The notes under the pieces were generated by a model. It made no database searches. It had not been told where the DNA came from and worked only from the letters and a program-made list of their open reading frames with translations. DNA of 64,000 nucleotides from an uncultured Eubacteriales bacterium (GTDB taxonomy: Bacteria > Bacillota > Clostridia > Oscillospirales > Acutalibacteraceae): assembly GCA_951801675.1 (NCBI GenBank), contig CATONX010000003.1:62001-126000 (forward strand), written 5' to 3'. The stretch's first letter is position 1. Each line of letters opens with the position of its first letter. The position numbers and the translations under genes were made by a program. Below are positions 1-8,280 of the stretch, piece by piece.

Positions 1-755
1 AAGGTGGCCCTGGTCAAGGGCTTGTCCCGTTCCAGCTTGCCCGTGAGCTTTAAAAGAGGAAGCTCTGCCGGAGCGCAGAGGGCCCGGGCCATTTTTCCCG
101 CAAGCTGAGCCGCTTCGGAAAGCTTCCCGTCCTCCAGCGCTTCCATCGCCCGGCCGATGACGCCGCCGCACAGGCCTGCCGCCCGATGAAGTTCGTCTTC
201 CGGCCGGTCAGGGAAGGCGGCGCGCAGAGCCGTGACCGTTTCCTCCTCGCTTACCGGAGACAAAGGAATGGTTACGCACCGGGAGAGAATGGTGGGCAGC
301 ATGGATTCCCGGCTCTCGGCGGTGAGCAGAAAGACCGCGTAGGAAGGCGGCTCTTCCAGAATCTTTAAAAGAGCGTTTTGCGCCTGCACGGTCATGGCCT
401 GGGCATTCTCCAGAAGATAAATTTTGTATTTCCCCTCGTTGGGGGTAATGAACACATCCGCCTTGATGGCACGGATTACGTCTAAGTGAAAAGACCGGGC
501 CCCGCCGTCCGACCCGTATTCCCGGATATCCGGATGAATGCTACAAAGAGACTTGCGGCAGGCGGCGCATTCCCCGCAGGGGACCTCACCGGTCCCTTCG
601 CATTGATAAGCGGCGGCAATCAGGCGCGCCAAAGTGCGCCGCCCACAACCGGCCGGGCCGGTGAGCAGATAAGCATGGGGCAGCCTTCCCGAGGAGAACA
701 CCCGGGAAAGCTGCTCCTTTGCCGTTTCATTTCCAAGAAAGGTCCCAAATTTCAT
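1..755 (-). CDS. holB: DNA polymerase III delta' subunit, 3' end cut by the window edge
   Basis: This is the delta' subunit of the clamp loader, which helps place the sliding clamp on DNA. The reading frame opens with MKFGTFLGNETAKEQL and has a degenerate P-loop (GPAGCGRRT). A zinc-finger-like Cys cluster (C..CGECAACR) follows near residues 50-65, then the typical LLKILEEPP stretch and an SRC motif. All of these are hallmarks of delta'. About 251 codons are visible and the C-terminal part lies outside the window. The start at 755 is preceded by AAGGACG. It lies 9 bases downstream of darA, as in the Firmicutes tmk-darA-yaaR-holB cluster, so the two are probably co-transcribed. Confidence 0.93.
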   Translation of the reverse strand, partial: MKFGTFLGNETAKEQLSRVFSSGRLPHAYLLTGPAGCGRRTLARLIAAAYQCEGTGEVPCGECAACRKSLCSIHPDIREYGSDGGARSFHLDVIRAIKADVFITPNEGKYKIYLLENAQAMTVQAQNALLKILEEPPSYAVFLLTAESRESMLPTILSRCVTIPLSPVSEEETVTALRAAFPDRPEDELHRAAGLCGGVIGRAMEALEDGKLSEAAQLAGKMARALCAPAELPLLKLTGKLERDKPLTRAT

Positions 756-764
756 AAAACGTCC

Positions 765-1088
765 TTACAGTTTGATAAACTGATCCACGTTGACTACGAA
801 CACCGTAGCGCCGCCCACCGTAACCTCCACCGGATAAGAGGCGTATACCTCCATGCCGTAGGCGGAACTGGCCGGGGCGATCTGCGTGCGCTTTTTGCAG
901 CATTTGGATATAATATCCAGCACATCGTCTACCTTTTCGTCGTCCACGCCCACAAGCAGCGTGGTGTTACCCGCCCGCAGGAAACCGCCGGTGGTGGCGA
1001 GCTTGGTGGCCGAGTAACCCGAGGTGGTCAGAGTAGAGGAAAGCATGGAGCTGTCGTCGTTGTTGACGACCGCGAGAATCAACTTCAT
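765..1088 (-). CDS. darA: Cyclic di-AMP receptor DarA (PstA-like, DUF970)
   Basis: This is a small PII-like trimeric protein of 107 residues. Its family binds cyclic di-AMP. The sequence MKLILAVVNNDDSSML, followed by a GFLRAGNTTLLVG stretch near residues 35-50, is typical of DarA. The start at 1088 is chosen because an AAAGGGGG ribosome site sits about 9 bases ahead of it; the longer upstream reading has no such site. It is placed between a decarboxylase (YaaO-like) and holB. In Bacillus the same order is yaaO-tmk-yaaQ-yaaR-holB, so tmk and yaaR are missing here. The downstream target of the c-di-AMP signal is not known from the sequence. Confidence 0.93.
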   Translation of the reverse strand: MKLILAVVNNDDSSMLSSTLTTSGYSATKLATTGGFLRAGNTTLLVGVDDEKVDDVLDIISKCCKKRTQIAPASSAYGMEVYASYPVEVTVGGATVFVVNVDQFIKL

Positions 1089-1166
1089 AGAGGGTACCCC
1101 CTTTGATCGGTCATAAAACCGCCCCGCTTTGTACATTCTGTTTTAAAAGAGGCGGATTTTCTCTTT

Positions 1167-2507
1167 CTATTTTATCACTTTGATCTCACAAATACCATAG
1201 CTTTTGAGAATTTTTGCGGCCGCCTCGTCGATGATTTCCCCCGGCGCCACCACTGGCACACCGGGCGGGCAGGGGCAGGAAGCTTCCGCCGCGATCCGTC
1301 CGACGCTGTCGTCGATAAAAATGCGCTCTCCAGGGGCCAGCAGCGCCTGGCGGGGAGAGACTGCAGCCTTGGGCAGAGTGGTCACCGTCCCGGCCTTCGG
1401 CAGGGGTGCGCGGCGCCCCTGCAGGGCGGACAGGGCGTTTTTCAGCCGCACGTAGTCCTTTTCCGGGTTGAACGGGGATGGGATGAGGACCACATGCAGC
1501 CCGTCGGCGTATTCCGGTTCCACCCCCTGCTGGCGCAGAAGCCCCGCCGCCGCATGTCCGGTAAGCCCCAACGGGCCTGTGCCGATGGTGATGCGCACCG
1601 GGTCCCATTCCCCCTGGGGCAGCGTCATCCCCAGAGCCAGGGCGTGCCGGCGCACATCCTCCACCTGCTCCTTGAGCTTCGAAAAGGCCGCGGCCCCTTC
1701 CTCCTCTAGCCAGGCCCGGCAAAGGTCCAAAGATACCATGATGGGATAGGAGGGGCTTGTGGAGCCGAACAGGGCCATGGCGGAGGGGGCCTCCGCGCAG
1801 TAGGCATCCTCGGCAATGTGCAGCCAGGCGCCGCCGGTCATCACCGGCAGGGTTTTGTGGGCGGAGTCGCAGGTGATGGAGGCGCCGCGCTCCAAAGGAT
1901 GGGCGCCGGGCGCTGCGAATTTCAGGTGGGCGCCGTGGGCGTTGTCCACTAGGAGCGGCACCCCGTGGGCTCGACAGACCGTAGAGATACCTCTTATGTC
2001 GGACAGCACCCCGTAATAATCGGGCGTGGTTACATACACCGCGCAGGCGTCCGGGTTCTCCAAAAGGGCGGCCTCGATGTCCTGCGGGTACACCCGGCCG
2101 GGAAGGCCGTCCCCGGCGTCGGGCCTGGGAAGGACCCACACAGGCGTAATGTCCAAAAGGGCCATGGCGTTGACCGCCGAGCGGTGGATGGTGCGCCCGG
2201 CTACGATCTTCCCCCCCTGAGGTACGGCCAGACGCAGCATGGTCTGGATGCAAAGAGAGCAGCCGCCTGCGGAAAACAGGGTGCGTTTGGTCCCATATAA
2301 AGTGCTTGCCCGCTTCATAGCCTCGGCAATGGGGCCGGTGGCCTCATAAAGGCTGTCGGTATCGGGGATTTCCGTGGTATCCAGCCGCAATAGATCCCCC
2401 ATCCGGTCGAGGGGAGAGGCGATTCCCTTGTGGCCGGGCATGTGCATGGGCACGCGGCCCAGGGCCAGATGCTGTTCGAGTGCGTTTAATAAAGGAGAAG
2501 CGGACAT
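1167..2507 (-). CDS. Orn/Lys/Arg decarboxylase family protein (PLP-dependent, YaaO/SpeA-like)
   Basis: This is a fold-type I PLP enzyme of 446 residues from the Orn/Lys/Arg decarboxylase family. Family members decarboxylate basic amino acids to polyamines or diamines. The visible marks are the N-terminal PMHMPGHKG, a DTTEIPDTDSLY segment, and the PLP-lysine region SAHKTLPVMTGGAWLH near residue 220. A smaller C-terminal domain ends the protein. The ATG at 2507 is preferred because GGAGG lies 7 bases upstream, whereas the ATG at 2513 would overlap it. It is the short single-wing form found next to tmk/darA/holB in many Firmicutes. The substrate (arginine, lysine or ornithine) cannot be told from sequence. 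Confidence 0.88.
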   Translation of the reverse strand: MSASPLLNALEQHLALGRVPMHMPGHKGIASPLDRMGDLLRLDTTEIPDTDSLYEATGPIAEAMKRASTLYGTKRTLFSAGGCSLCIQTMLRLAVPQGGKIVAGRTIHRSAVNAMALLDITPVWVLPRPDAGDGLPGRVYPQDIEAALLENPDACAVYVTTPDYYGVLSDIRGISTVCRAHGVPLLVDNAHGAHLKFAAPGAHPLERGASITCDSAHKTLPVMTGGAWLHIAEDAYCAEAPSAMALFGSTSPSYPIMVSLDLCRAWLEEEGAAAFSKLKEQVEDVRRHALALGMTLPQGEWDPVRITIGTGPLGLTGHAAAGLLRQQGVEPEYADGLHVVLIPSPFNPEKDYVRLKNALSALQGRRAPLPKAGTVTTLPKAAVSPRQALLAPGERIFIDDSVGRIAAEASCPCPPGVPVVAPGEIIDEAAAKILKSYGICEIKVIK

Positions 2508-2598
2508 ATTCATTCCTCCATCGGCGTGATCGGAAAAAAGCAGCGTTCTTTCTCATTGTATGAAAAAGAAGCGGTTGTGTGTCAAAAAGGCCCGGTTT

Positions 2599-3270
2599 TT
2601 ACCGCTTTCCCACGGGGCAGCTGGCCATGCAGATGCCGCACACCGCGCCGCGCCCGATGTGCTGGTAGGTTTTCATGTGTTTCGAGCACTTGTCCGGGTC
2701 GTAATAAGTTTCCCGGTCCATGCCAGGGAGAAAGGAAACTCCCGCGATGGCACCTGCCGGGCAGCGGTCTTGGCAGACGGTGCACCCCCCGCAGCCGGAA
2801 TAAATGGGCGGCTCGGTTACCGGAAGGGGACAGTCGGTCAGTACGGTGGCAAGCCGCACCCGGGGCCCCCACTGAGGGGTAATGAGCAGGGCGGACTTGC
2901 CGATCCACCCCAGCCCCGCCGCCACCGCCGCGGTCTTGTGAGGAAAGAGGCCCCGGTATTCCTCCCGGGGCGGGATGGACTGGGAAGCGGCGATGGGCAT
3001 GGCTTGATAGCCTGCCCGCTCCAGCCGTGCCGCCGCCCGCAGCGACCAGGAGTCCAAAAAAGCGTTGGCGGCGCGGTAATGCTGGAAATAAGGGTAGGTG
3101 GGGCCGCCCGCGACCGGGGCGACAATCTGGGACGAGAGGGCAAAAACCAACGTGATGCCGTAGGGAAGATGGGCGAGGGAAGCGGGAAGCCGCCCGTCCA
3201 GCCGGGAGAATCCCACCGCCGCCATCCCGTCCTCTTCCATCTGCCGGACAAGTCCATCCAAGTCGAACAT
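2599..3270 (-). CDS. Epoxyqueuosine reductase-like 4Fe-4S double-cluster protein
   Basis: This 223-residue protein resembles the C-terminal and central parts of QueG-type proteins. A region with AAGLGWIGKSALLITPQWGPRVRLATVLTD is followed by a CGGCTVCQDRCPAGAI cluster near residues 135-150. A second set, CSKH with CGICMASCPVGK, lies at the very end, giving ligands for two 4Fe-4S clusters. It is much shorter than true QueG (over 300 residues) and lacks its N-terminal cobalamin-binding part. It is therefore better called QueG-like; its substrate is unknown. The ATG at 3270 has AGGAGG 8 bases upstream. It stands alone between divergent and convergent neighbours. Confidence 0.75.
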   Translation of the reverse strand: MFDLDGLVRQMEEDGMAAVGFSRLDGRLPASLAHLPYGITLVFALSSQIVAPVAGGPTYPYFQHYRAANAFLDSWSLRAAARLERAGYQAMPIAASQSIPPREEYRGLFPHKTAAVAAGLGWIGKSALLITPQWGPRVRLATVLTDCPLPVTEPPIYSGCGGCTVCQDRCPAGAIAGVSFLPGMDRETYYDPDKCSKHMKTYQHIGRGAVCGICMASCPVGKR

Positions 3271-3726
3271 GGCCAAAGCCTCCTGATTGCAAAAATGATT
3301 CGCAGGCGAAGCGTGAAAACTTACAAATCCGGCGGCGCGCCCGCTTTCTCACGAAACCGGCGGATGAGAGAAGCACGTACAAGGAAAAAACCGCCGCCGG
3401 GCTGCGCGGATGCGCTGTCCCCGGGCAAAGAGAACACGGTTTTCTCTCCCAAAGCGGGAAGCTCTCATGCCCTTTTGAAAAGAAGATTGGAAACCGGAGG
3501 CCTAGGTATAGGAAGCTGCCCGGGCGCATATAGAAGGGAGAAATCCAACCCCTTTACTCCCACCCGATTCCCACGTGTGCATAATATGTGGTATTATACA
3601 ATATTTTTTGGGTTCTGGGGAGGTTTTGTTGCAATCAAGGGGGAGGAATGGTAAAATGTTTGGGTATTGGGTAAGAAATTTGCCGCGTTCTTTTCTCCAG
3701 AGCGGCACATGGGCAGGAGGAAGCTT
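3271..3726. other. Intergenic region between divergent genes
   Basis: No credible gene is seen here. The left two thirds is GC-rich with no coding signal on either strand. The right end (about 3585-3620) turns AT-rich. It holds a -10-like TATTAT/TATAAT on both strands inside GGTATTATACAATA, which may serve the flanking genes, although no good -35 box is evident. A 24-codon frame starts at the ATG at 3657 behind GGGGGAGG, but nothing supports it as a gene. Confidence 0.5.
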
Positions 3727-4107
3727 TTGAAGGCACGCAAGCTTTGGCGGATGGCTGATTTGGCGCTGATTGTAGTGGTAATTGCCGCTGCGGTGACTAC
3801 GGCGGTCCTCCTTTGGTTTCCCACCGGCGGCGACGCGGTGGCGGTCATCGCGGTAGGCGGGGAAGAGGTAGGCCGTGTGAGGCTCAGTGGGGTGACCGCA
3901 GGGTATGACCTGCCGCTTCACACCGACCCGCAGGTGATCCTTCGGGTGGAGCCCGGGCGCGTCCGCTTTCAAAAAGCCGGGTGCCCCGACCAAATCTGTG
4001 TCAACACCGGATGGCTGACCTCCCCCGGCCAGACGGCGGTCTGCCTGCCCGCCCGCGCCTCGGTACGCATCGAGGGGGCCGGCGGGGTGGACGCGGTGGT
4101 TCGATGA
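3727..4107 (+). CDS. NusG domain II-containing protein, one membrane anchor
   Basis: This 126-residue protein has a short basic start, one membrane segment (LIVVVIAAAVTTAVLLWF, about residues 14-31) and an exported domain. That domain matches the NusG domain II family found beside Rnf operons in Clostridia. A conserved KAGCPDQICVNTGW Cys-x4-Cys stretch lies near residues 88-102. The TTG start is chosen because AGGAGG lies 6 bases upstream; an in-frame ATG at 3709 is the alternative. Its stop overlaps an in-frame ATG of the next gene. Its role is not established, though its position suggests a link to the Rnf complex. Confidence 0.82.
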   Translation: MKARKLWRMADLALIVVVIAAAVTTAVLLWFPTGGDAVAVIAVGGEEVGRVRLSGVTAGYDLPLHTDPQVILRVEPGRVRFQKAGCPDQICVNTGWLTSPGQTAVCLPARASVRIEGAGGVDAVVR

Positions 4108-4127
4108 CAAGGCGGAGGTGCGAGCGA

Positions 4128-4643
4128 GTGGAAAGAAAAAGCCGGGCCAAACAGGTGGCGCTGCTTGGAATGCTTGGAGCGGTGGCCATTGTGCTGTCCT
4201 GGCTGGAAGGAATGCTCGGCCCGGTGCCCGGGCTTCCGCCGGGAGCCAAGCTGGGGCTTTCCAACGTGGCGACCATGCTGGCGGCTTCCACCATGGGGCC
4301 GGGCAGCGCTTTGGCCATTGCGCTTTTAAAGGGCCTGTTCGCGGGTTTGACCCGGGGCCTTACCGCGGGGCTCATGAGCCTTTCCGGCGGCCTTCTCAGC
4401 ACGGGCGTGGTCTGCCTTCTCCTTTGGTGGAGAAGATGCCCGCTGGGCTATGTGGGTATCGGAATCGCAGGGGCGGTCTGCCACAACATGGGGCAGCTTT
4501 TGGTCTCCTTTTTGCTGACAAACGCCGCCGTCTTCGCGTACCTGCCCTTCTTGCTGCTGTTCGCTTTGCCGGCGGGGGCAGTAACCGGGCTTACCTTACA
4601 TATTTTACTGCCGGCTTTTTCCCGGCTTCGGGGAGAAATCTGA
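4128..4643 (+). CDS. Gx transporter family membrane protein
   Basis: This is an integral membrane protein of 171 residues with about five hydrophobic helices. It belongs to the family long annotated as heptaprenyl diphosphate synthase component I and now called Gx transporter. The motif GLPPGAKLGLSNVATMLAAS near residues 30-50 and the NMGQLL segment near 120 are typical. The GTG at 4128 has GGAGG 9 bases upstream; an ATG at 4104 that overlaps the previous stop is also possible. It lies between the NusG-II gene and rnfC, a common clostridial order. The transported compound is unknown. Confidence 0.82.
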   Translation: MERKSRAKQVALLGMLGAVAIVLSWLEGMLGPVPGLPPGAKLGLSNVATMLAASTMGPGSALAIALLKGLFAGLTRGLTAGLMSLSGGLLSTGVVCLLLWWRRCPLGYVGIGIAGAVCHNMGQLLVSFLLTNAAVFAYLPFLLLFALPAGAVTGLTLHILLPAFSRLRGEI

Positions 4644-4685
4644 CGTTTGGTTATCCTTTTGGTATAATGGGAGAGAAATTATACC
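4640..4685 (+). promoter_or_regulatory. Candidate rnf promoter with overlapping dyad
   Basis: CTGACG and TATAAT (4663-4668) are separated by 17 bases, a good sigma-A-type promoter starting at the stop codon of the previous gene. A perfect inverted repeat GGTATAAT-N9-ATTATACC (4661-4685) covers the -10 box and the likely start of transcription. That is where a repressor site would sit. Confidence 0.6.
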
Positions 4686-4713
4686 GGACAAGATAGATGA
4701 TGGAGGAAACACA

Positions 4714-6078
4714 ATGGAAAACAAAACCCTCAGGCGGTTCTTTTCCTTTGGGGCGTCCCGGCCGCACGGCGGCGCGTCGGTGCCCCACCGGAAGAACACC
4801 GCGGACAGCGAGTCGGTGGTCATGCCGCCGCCCGAACGGGTGATCATTGCCATGCAGCAGCACATCGGCGCGCCCTGCGAGCCGGTGGTGAAGCCGGGCG
4901 ACCCGGTGGCGGTGGGCCAGGTGGTGGGGGACACGAAGGCGTTCGTGTCGGCACCCATCCACGCCAGCGTCTCAGGTACCGTCAAGGCAATCACCGAAAT
5001 CCAGCTGCCCGGCGGGCAGAAAACCAAGGCGGTTATCATTGAAAGCGACGGGGAGCAGCGGGTGCACGAAAGCGTGCAGCCCCCGGTCATCCAATCCAGG
5101 GAGGACTTTGCGGCGGCGGTGCGCGCGTCGGGGCTTGTGGGCCTGGGCGGCGCGGGATTCCCGGCTCATGTGAAGTTAAATCCCCCCAAGGACGCGAAGA
5201 TCGACACGCTCATTGTCAACGGCGCCGAATGCGAGCCCTATATTACCGCCGACTACCGGGAAATCATGGAGAACAGCTGGGACATCATGTCGGGCGTTTA
5301 CGCGGTCAAGGACCTTTTGGGCGTGGAAAACGTGATCATCGCCATTGAGAACAACAAGCCCGACGGCATCAAGGTCTTAAGCTCCATCGCCGATAACTCC
5401 AACGATCCGGATAACCAGGTGAACATCAAGGTTCTGCCCTCCCGGTACCCCCAAGGGGCGGAGAAGGTGCTCATCCAGGCAACCACCGGGAGAGTGGTCC
5501 CCACCGGCAAGCTTCCCAGCGACGTGGGCGTAGTGGTGATGAACATCACTTCCATCGCCTTTTTGTCCCGGTATATGAAAACCGGGATGCCCCTTACCAC
5601 CAAGCGGCTGACCGTTGATGGGTCCGCCATCTGGTCGCCGAAAAACGTGATCGTTCCCATCGGTACCCCCATCAAGGACGTGATCGCGTTTGCCGGGGGC
5701 TATAAGGAAGACCCCAAGAAGGTTATCATGGGCGGCCCGATGATGGGCCTTGCCATGGTGGACGATTCCCTTCCCGTTTTGAAGCAGAACAACGCCATTT
5801 TAGCCTTTGACGAAAAGGAAGCCAAGCTCATGGAGCCGCTGCCCTGTATCCGGTGCGGCAAATGCGTGCACGCATGCCCCATGAAGCTGATGCCCACCTC
5901 CATCGAGCGGCTCTATAAGGCAAAAGACGTGGAGGGTTTGCAGAAAGCGGGTGCTATGACCTGCATGGAATGCGGCTGCTGCGCGTTCGTATGTCCCGCG
6001 GGGCGGCGGCTGGTGCAGTCCATGCGCCTGTCTAAGGCCCTCATCAAAAACGCACCGAAGAAGGAGGCGAAGGGATAA
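4714..6078 (+). CDS. rnfC: Rnf complex subunit C
   Basis: RnfC is a peripheral subunit of the Rnf ferredoxin:NAD+ oxidoreductase, where it carries FMN/NADH-binding and two 4Fe-4S clusters. The 454 residues show the N-terminal biotinyl-like part, a GLVGLGGAGFPAHVKL glycine-rich loop near residue 133 and NGAECEPY near 170. The cluster motifs CIRCGKCVHACP and CMECGCCAFVCP lie near 380 and 420. The start has GGAGGAAACACA just upstream. It is the first gene of rnfCDGEAB and its stop overlaps the rnfD start by one base. Rnf uses electron flow from reduced ferredoxin to NAD+ to pump Na+ or H+. Confidence 0.97.
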   Translation: MENKTLRRFFSFGASRPHGGASVPHRKNTADSESVVMPPPERVIIAMQQHIGAPCEPVVKPGDPVAVGQVVGDTKAFVSAPIHASVSGTVKAITEIQLPGGQKTKAVIIESDGEQRVHESVQPPVIQSREDFAAAVRASGLVGLGGAGFPAHVKLNPPKDAKIDTLIVNGAECEPYITADYREIMENSWDIMSGVYAVKDLLGVENVIIAIENNKPDGIKVLSSIADNSNDPDNQVNIKVLPSRYPQGAEKVLIQATTGRVVPTGKLPSDVGVVVMNITSIAFLSRYMKTGMPLTTKRLTVDGSAIWSPKNVIVPIGTPIKDVIAFAGGYKEDPKKVIMGGPMMGLAMVDDSLPVLKQNNAILAFDEKEAKLMEPLPCIRCGKCVHACPMKLMPTSIERLYKAKDVEGLQKAGAMTCMECGCCAFVCPAGRRLVQSMRLSKALIKNAPKKEAKG

Positions 6079-7022
6079 TGGAAAAGCTGTTTGTATCCTC
6101 GTCCCCCCACCTGCGCAGCGGGACGGGCGTGCGCTCCATCATGCTCGATGTGATCATCGCCCTGGCCCCTGCCCTGATCGCCTCGGTGATCCTGTTCGGC
6201 CTGCGGGCGCTGCTGGTGACGGCGGTATCGGTTGCCGCGGCGGTGCTGGCGGAATACCTTTCCCGGAAAATCATGAAGCGCCCCAATTCCATCGGGGATT
6301 TGAGCGCCGTGGTCACCGGTATGCTGCTGGCCTTTAACCTGCCCGTGTCCATCCCTTTGTGGATTGCCGCGCTGGGCTCGGCCATCGCCATTGTGGTGGT
6401 CAAGCAGTTCTTCGGCGGCATCGGGCAGAACTTTGTCAATCCCGCTCTGGCCGGGCGCATCATCCTGATGGTATCCTTCCCGGCCCAGATGACCAAGTGG
6501 ACCATGCCGCTGACTTCCTTTAGCGGATTGGACGCGGTGACCACCGCCACCCCGCTGGGCGTTCTCAGCGAGGGCGGAGAGCAGGCCATGCCTCCTCTTC
6601 TGGACATGTTCTTCGGCGTGCGGGGCGGCTGCCTGGGAGAAACCTGTGCGGTAGCGCTGCTTTTGGGCGGGGTGTACTTAGTGGCCCGCAAGGTGATTAA
6701 CCCCATTATCCCCATTTGTTATGTAGGCACGGCGGCGCTTTTGTCCCTGGCCTTCGGGCTGGACCCGCTGGTACAGATGCTGTCCGGCGGCCTGCTTTTG
6801 GGCGCCATTTTCATGGCGACCGATTATGCCACCTCTCCGCTGACCAACTGGGGCAAGGTGATCTTCGGCATCGGCTGCGGCGTGCTTACCATGATCATCC
6901 GCCAGTTCGGCAGCTTGCCGGAGGGCGTGTCCTTCTCCATTGTGCTGATGAATATCCTGGTTCCCTATATTGACCGGCTGACCCGTCCGGTTCCGTTCGG
7001 AGAGGAGGGGGCGCGGCAATGA
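6078..7022 (+). CDS. rnfD: Rnf complex subunit D
   Basis: RnfD is a membrane subunit of the Rnf pump, 314 residues with about nine or ten hydrophobic helices. In the family it carries covalent FMN on a threonine. The likely site is the DAVTTATPLGVL segment near residue 155, which follows a conserved proline-rich helix end. The frame overlaps rnfC (TAATG) and rnfG (ATGA), so translation is probably coupled through the operon. Length and order match clostridial Rnf operons. Confidence 0.96.
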   Translation: MEKLFVSSSPHLRSGTGVRSIMLDVIIALAPALIASVILFGLRALLVTAVSVAAAVLAEYLSRKIMKRPNSIGDLSAVVTGMLLAFNLPVSIPLWIAALGSAIAIVVVKQFFGGIGQNFVNPALAGRIILMVSFPAQMTKWTMPLTSFSGLDAVTTATPLGVLSEGGEQAMPPLLDMFFGVRGGCLGETCAVALLLGGVYLVARKVINPIIPICYVGTAALLSLAFGLDPLVQMLSGGLLLGAIFMATDYATSPLTNWGKVIFGIGCGVLTMIIRQFGSLPEGVSFSIVLMNILVPYIDRLTRPVPFGEEGARQ

Positions 7023-7585
7023 TGAAGAAAATCATTGGCCCGGCTGCGGCGCTGACCATTATCTGTCTGGTGGTGACGGCGCTGCTGGCAGGCACGAACT
7101 TTATCACGAAAGACATTGTGACCGAGCGGGCCGCCGCTACAGCGGAGGCTTCCCGTAAGCAGGTGCTCCCGGCGGCCGCTTCCTTTGAGGAAGTAACCAT
7201 CGCCGAAGAGGGGAACGGCATGTATGCCGGGCTTGATGCGGCGGGCGAGGTGGTCGGCTACGTGTTCGAAACCTCCGGCAAGGGCTACGGCGGCGCGGTC
7301 AACGTGATGACCGGCATGACCAAGGACGGGGAAATCACCGCCGTGACGCTGGTTTCCCACAGCGAGACCCCAGGCCTGGGCGCCAAGGCGGGGAACGACG
7401 CTTTTATCTCCCAGTACAAGGGCGCTGCTCCCCAGGGCGGCTTTGCGGTGACCAAGAATGCACCCACCGCCGACAGTCAGGTGCAGGCGGTCACGGGAGC
7501 GACCATCACCTCCAAGGCGGTCACCAGCGCGGTCAACGAAGCCATTGAGCTCTATGAAACCTATGGGAAAGGAGGCGGTGCGTAA
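7019..7585 (+). CDS. rnfG: Rnf complex subunit G (covalent FMN)
   Basis: RnfG has one N-terminal membrane helix (residues 5-25) and an extracytoplasmic FMN-binding domain. The covalent flavin motif is seen as AVTGATITSKAV near residue 160, where the Thr of the GAT element would hold FMN through a phosphoester bond. ETPGLGAKAG near 120 is another family signature. Its 188 residues fit the family. Start codons at 7019 and 7022 are adjacent; the first overlaps the rnfD stop as ATGA. FMN transfer would require an ApbE-type enzyme, which is not in this window. Confidence 0.95.
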   Translation: MMKKIIGPAAALTIICLVVTALLAGTNFITKDIVTERAAATAEASRKQVLPAAASFEEVTIAEEGNGMYAGLDAAGEVVGYVFETSGKGYGGAVNVMTGMTKDGEITAVTLVSHSETPGLGAKAGNDAFISQYKGAAPQGGFAVTKNAPTADSQVQAVTGATITSKAVTSAVNEAIELYETYGKGGGA

Positions 7586-8280
7586 TGGCAAAGGGCAAGC
7601 TTCTTTCTACCTTTACCAAGGGCATTGTGAAGGAAAACCCGGTGCTTCGCCTGGTGCTGGGCACCTGCCCGACCCTGGCGGTCACCACCATGGCGGAAAA
7701 CGGCCTGTGGATGGGCATGGCGGCCACTCTCGTCCTTTTGGGGTCCAACGTGGTCATTTCCCTTACCCGCAAGGTGATTCCCGATAAGGTGCGCATTCCG
7801 GCCTTTATTACCATCATCGCCGGATTTGTCACCCTGGTGCAGATGCTTGTAAAGGCGTATGCCCCCGAGGTCAACGATAAGCTGGGCATTTTCCTGCCCC
7901 TGATCGTGGTCAACTGCATCATCCTGGCCCGGGCGGAAATGTTCGCCAGCAAGAATAAGGTGCTTCCCAGCATTTTGGACGCGCTGGGCATGGGAGTCGG
8001 TTTTACCGCGGCTTTGGTGCTCATGGGCTCCATCCGGGAGCTTTTGGGCAGCGGCAGCCTCTTCGGCGTTCCCATCACCAGCAGCTTCATCGATCCCATG
8101 ATCGTCATGATTCTCCCAGCCGGCGGCTTCTTCGTGTTCGCCATTCTCATCGTGCTGGCCAACAAGCTCTCCGGCGACGGCAAAAAGGCCGTGCTCGGCT
8201 GCGCCGGGTGCCCCTCCGCCGCCCATTGTCCGAATGCCCAGACGGGCGGCTGTGAGGAAAAGAAGGAGGGTGAGCAGTAA
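7585..8280 (+). CDS. rnfE: Rnf complex subunit E with a cysteine-rich tail
   Basis: RnfE is a membrane subunit homologous to RnfA, with six expected helices. This one has 231 residues. The KENPVLRLVLGTCPTLAVTT start and the LPLIVVNCIILARAEMFAS helix carry the conserved cysteines that in the family hold an intramembrane iron-sulfur cluster with RnfA. The last 30 residues are hydrophilic and contain four cysteines spaced C-x2-C-x5-C-x7-C. This tail is absent from the well-studied proteobacterial subunit. The gene overlaps its neighbours by one base on each side (TAATG). Confidence 0.95.
   Translation: MAKGKLLSTFTKGIVKENPVLRLVLGTCPTLAVTTMAENGLWMGMAATLVLLGSNVVISLTRKVIPDKVRIPAFITIIAGFVTLVQMLVKAYAPEVNDKLGIFLPLIVVNCIILARAEMFASKNKVLPSILDALGMGVGFTAALVLMGSIRELLGSGSLFGVPITSSFIDPMIVMILPAGGFFVFAILIVLANKLSGDGKKAVLGCAGCPSAAHCPNAQTGGCEEKKEGEQ

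Noticed and set aside
3657-3731. A 24-codon frame behind a strong GGGGGAGG site
   Set aside because: It is short, overlaps the start of the NusG-II gene in another frame and has no known counterpart. It could still be a leader peptide.
4661-4685. A Rex redox-regulator site at the rnf promoter
   Set aside because: The dyad does not fit TTGTGA-N6-TCACAA in sequence or spacing.
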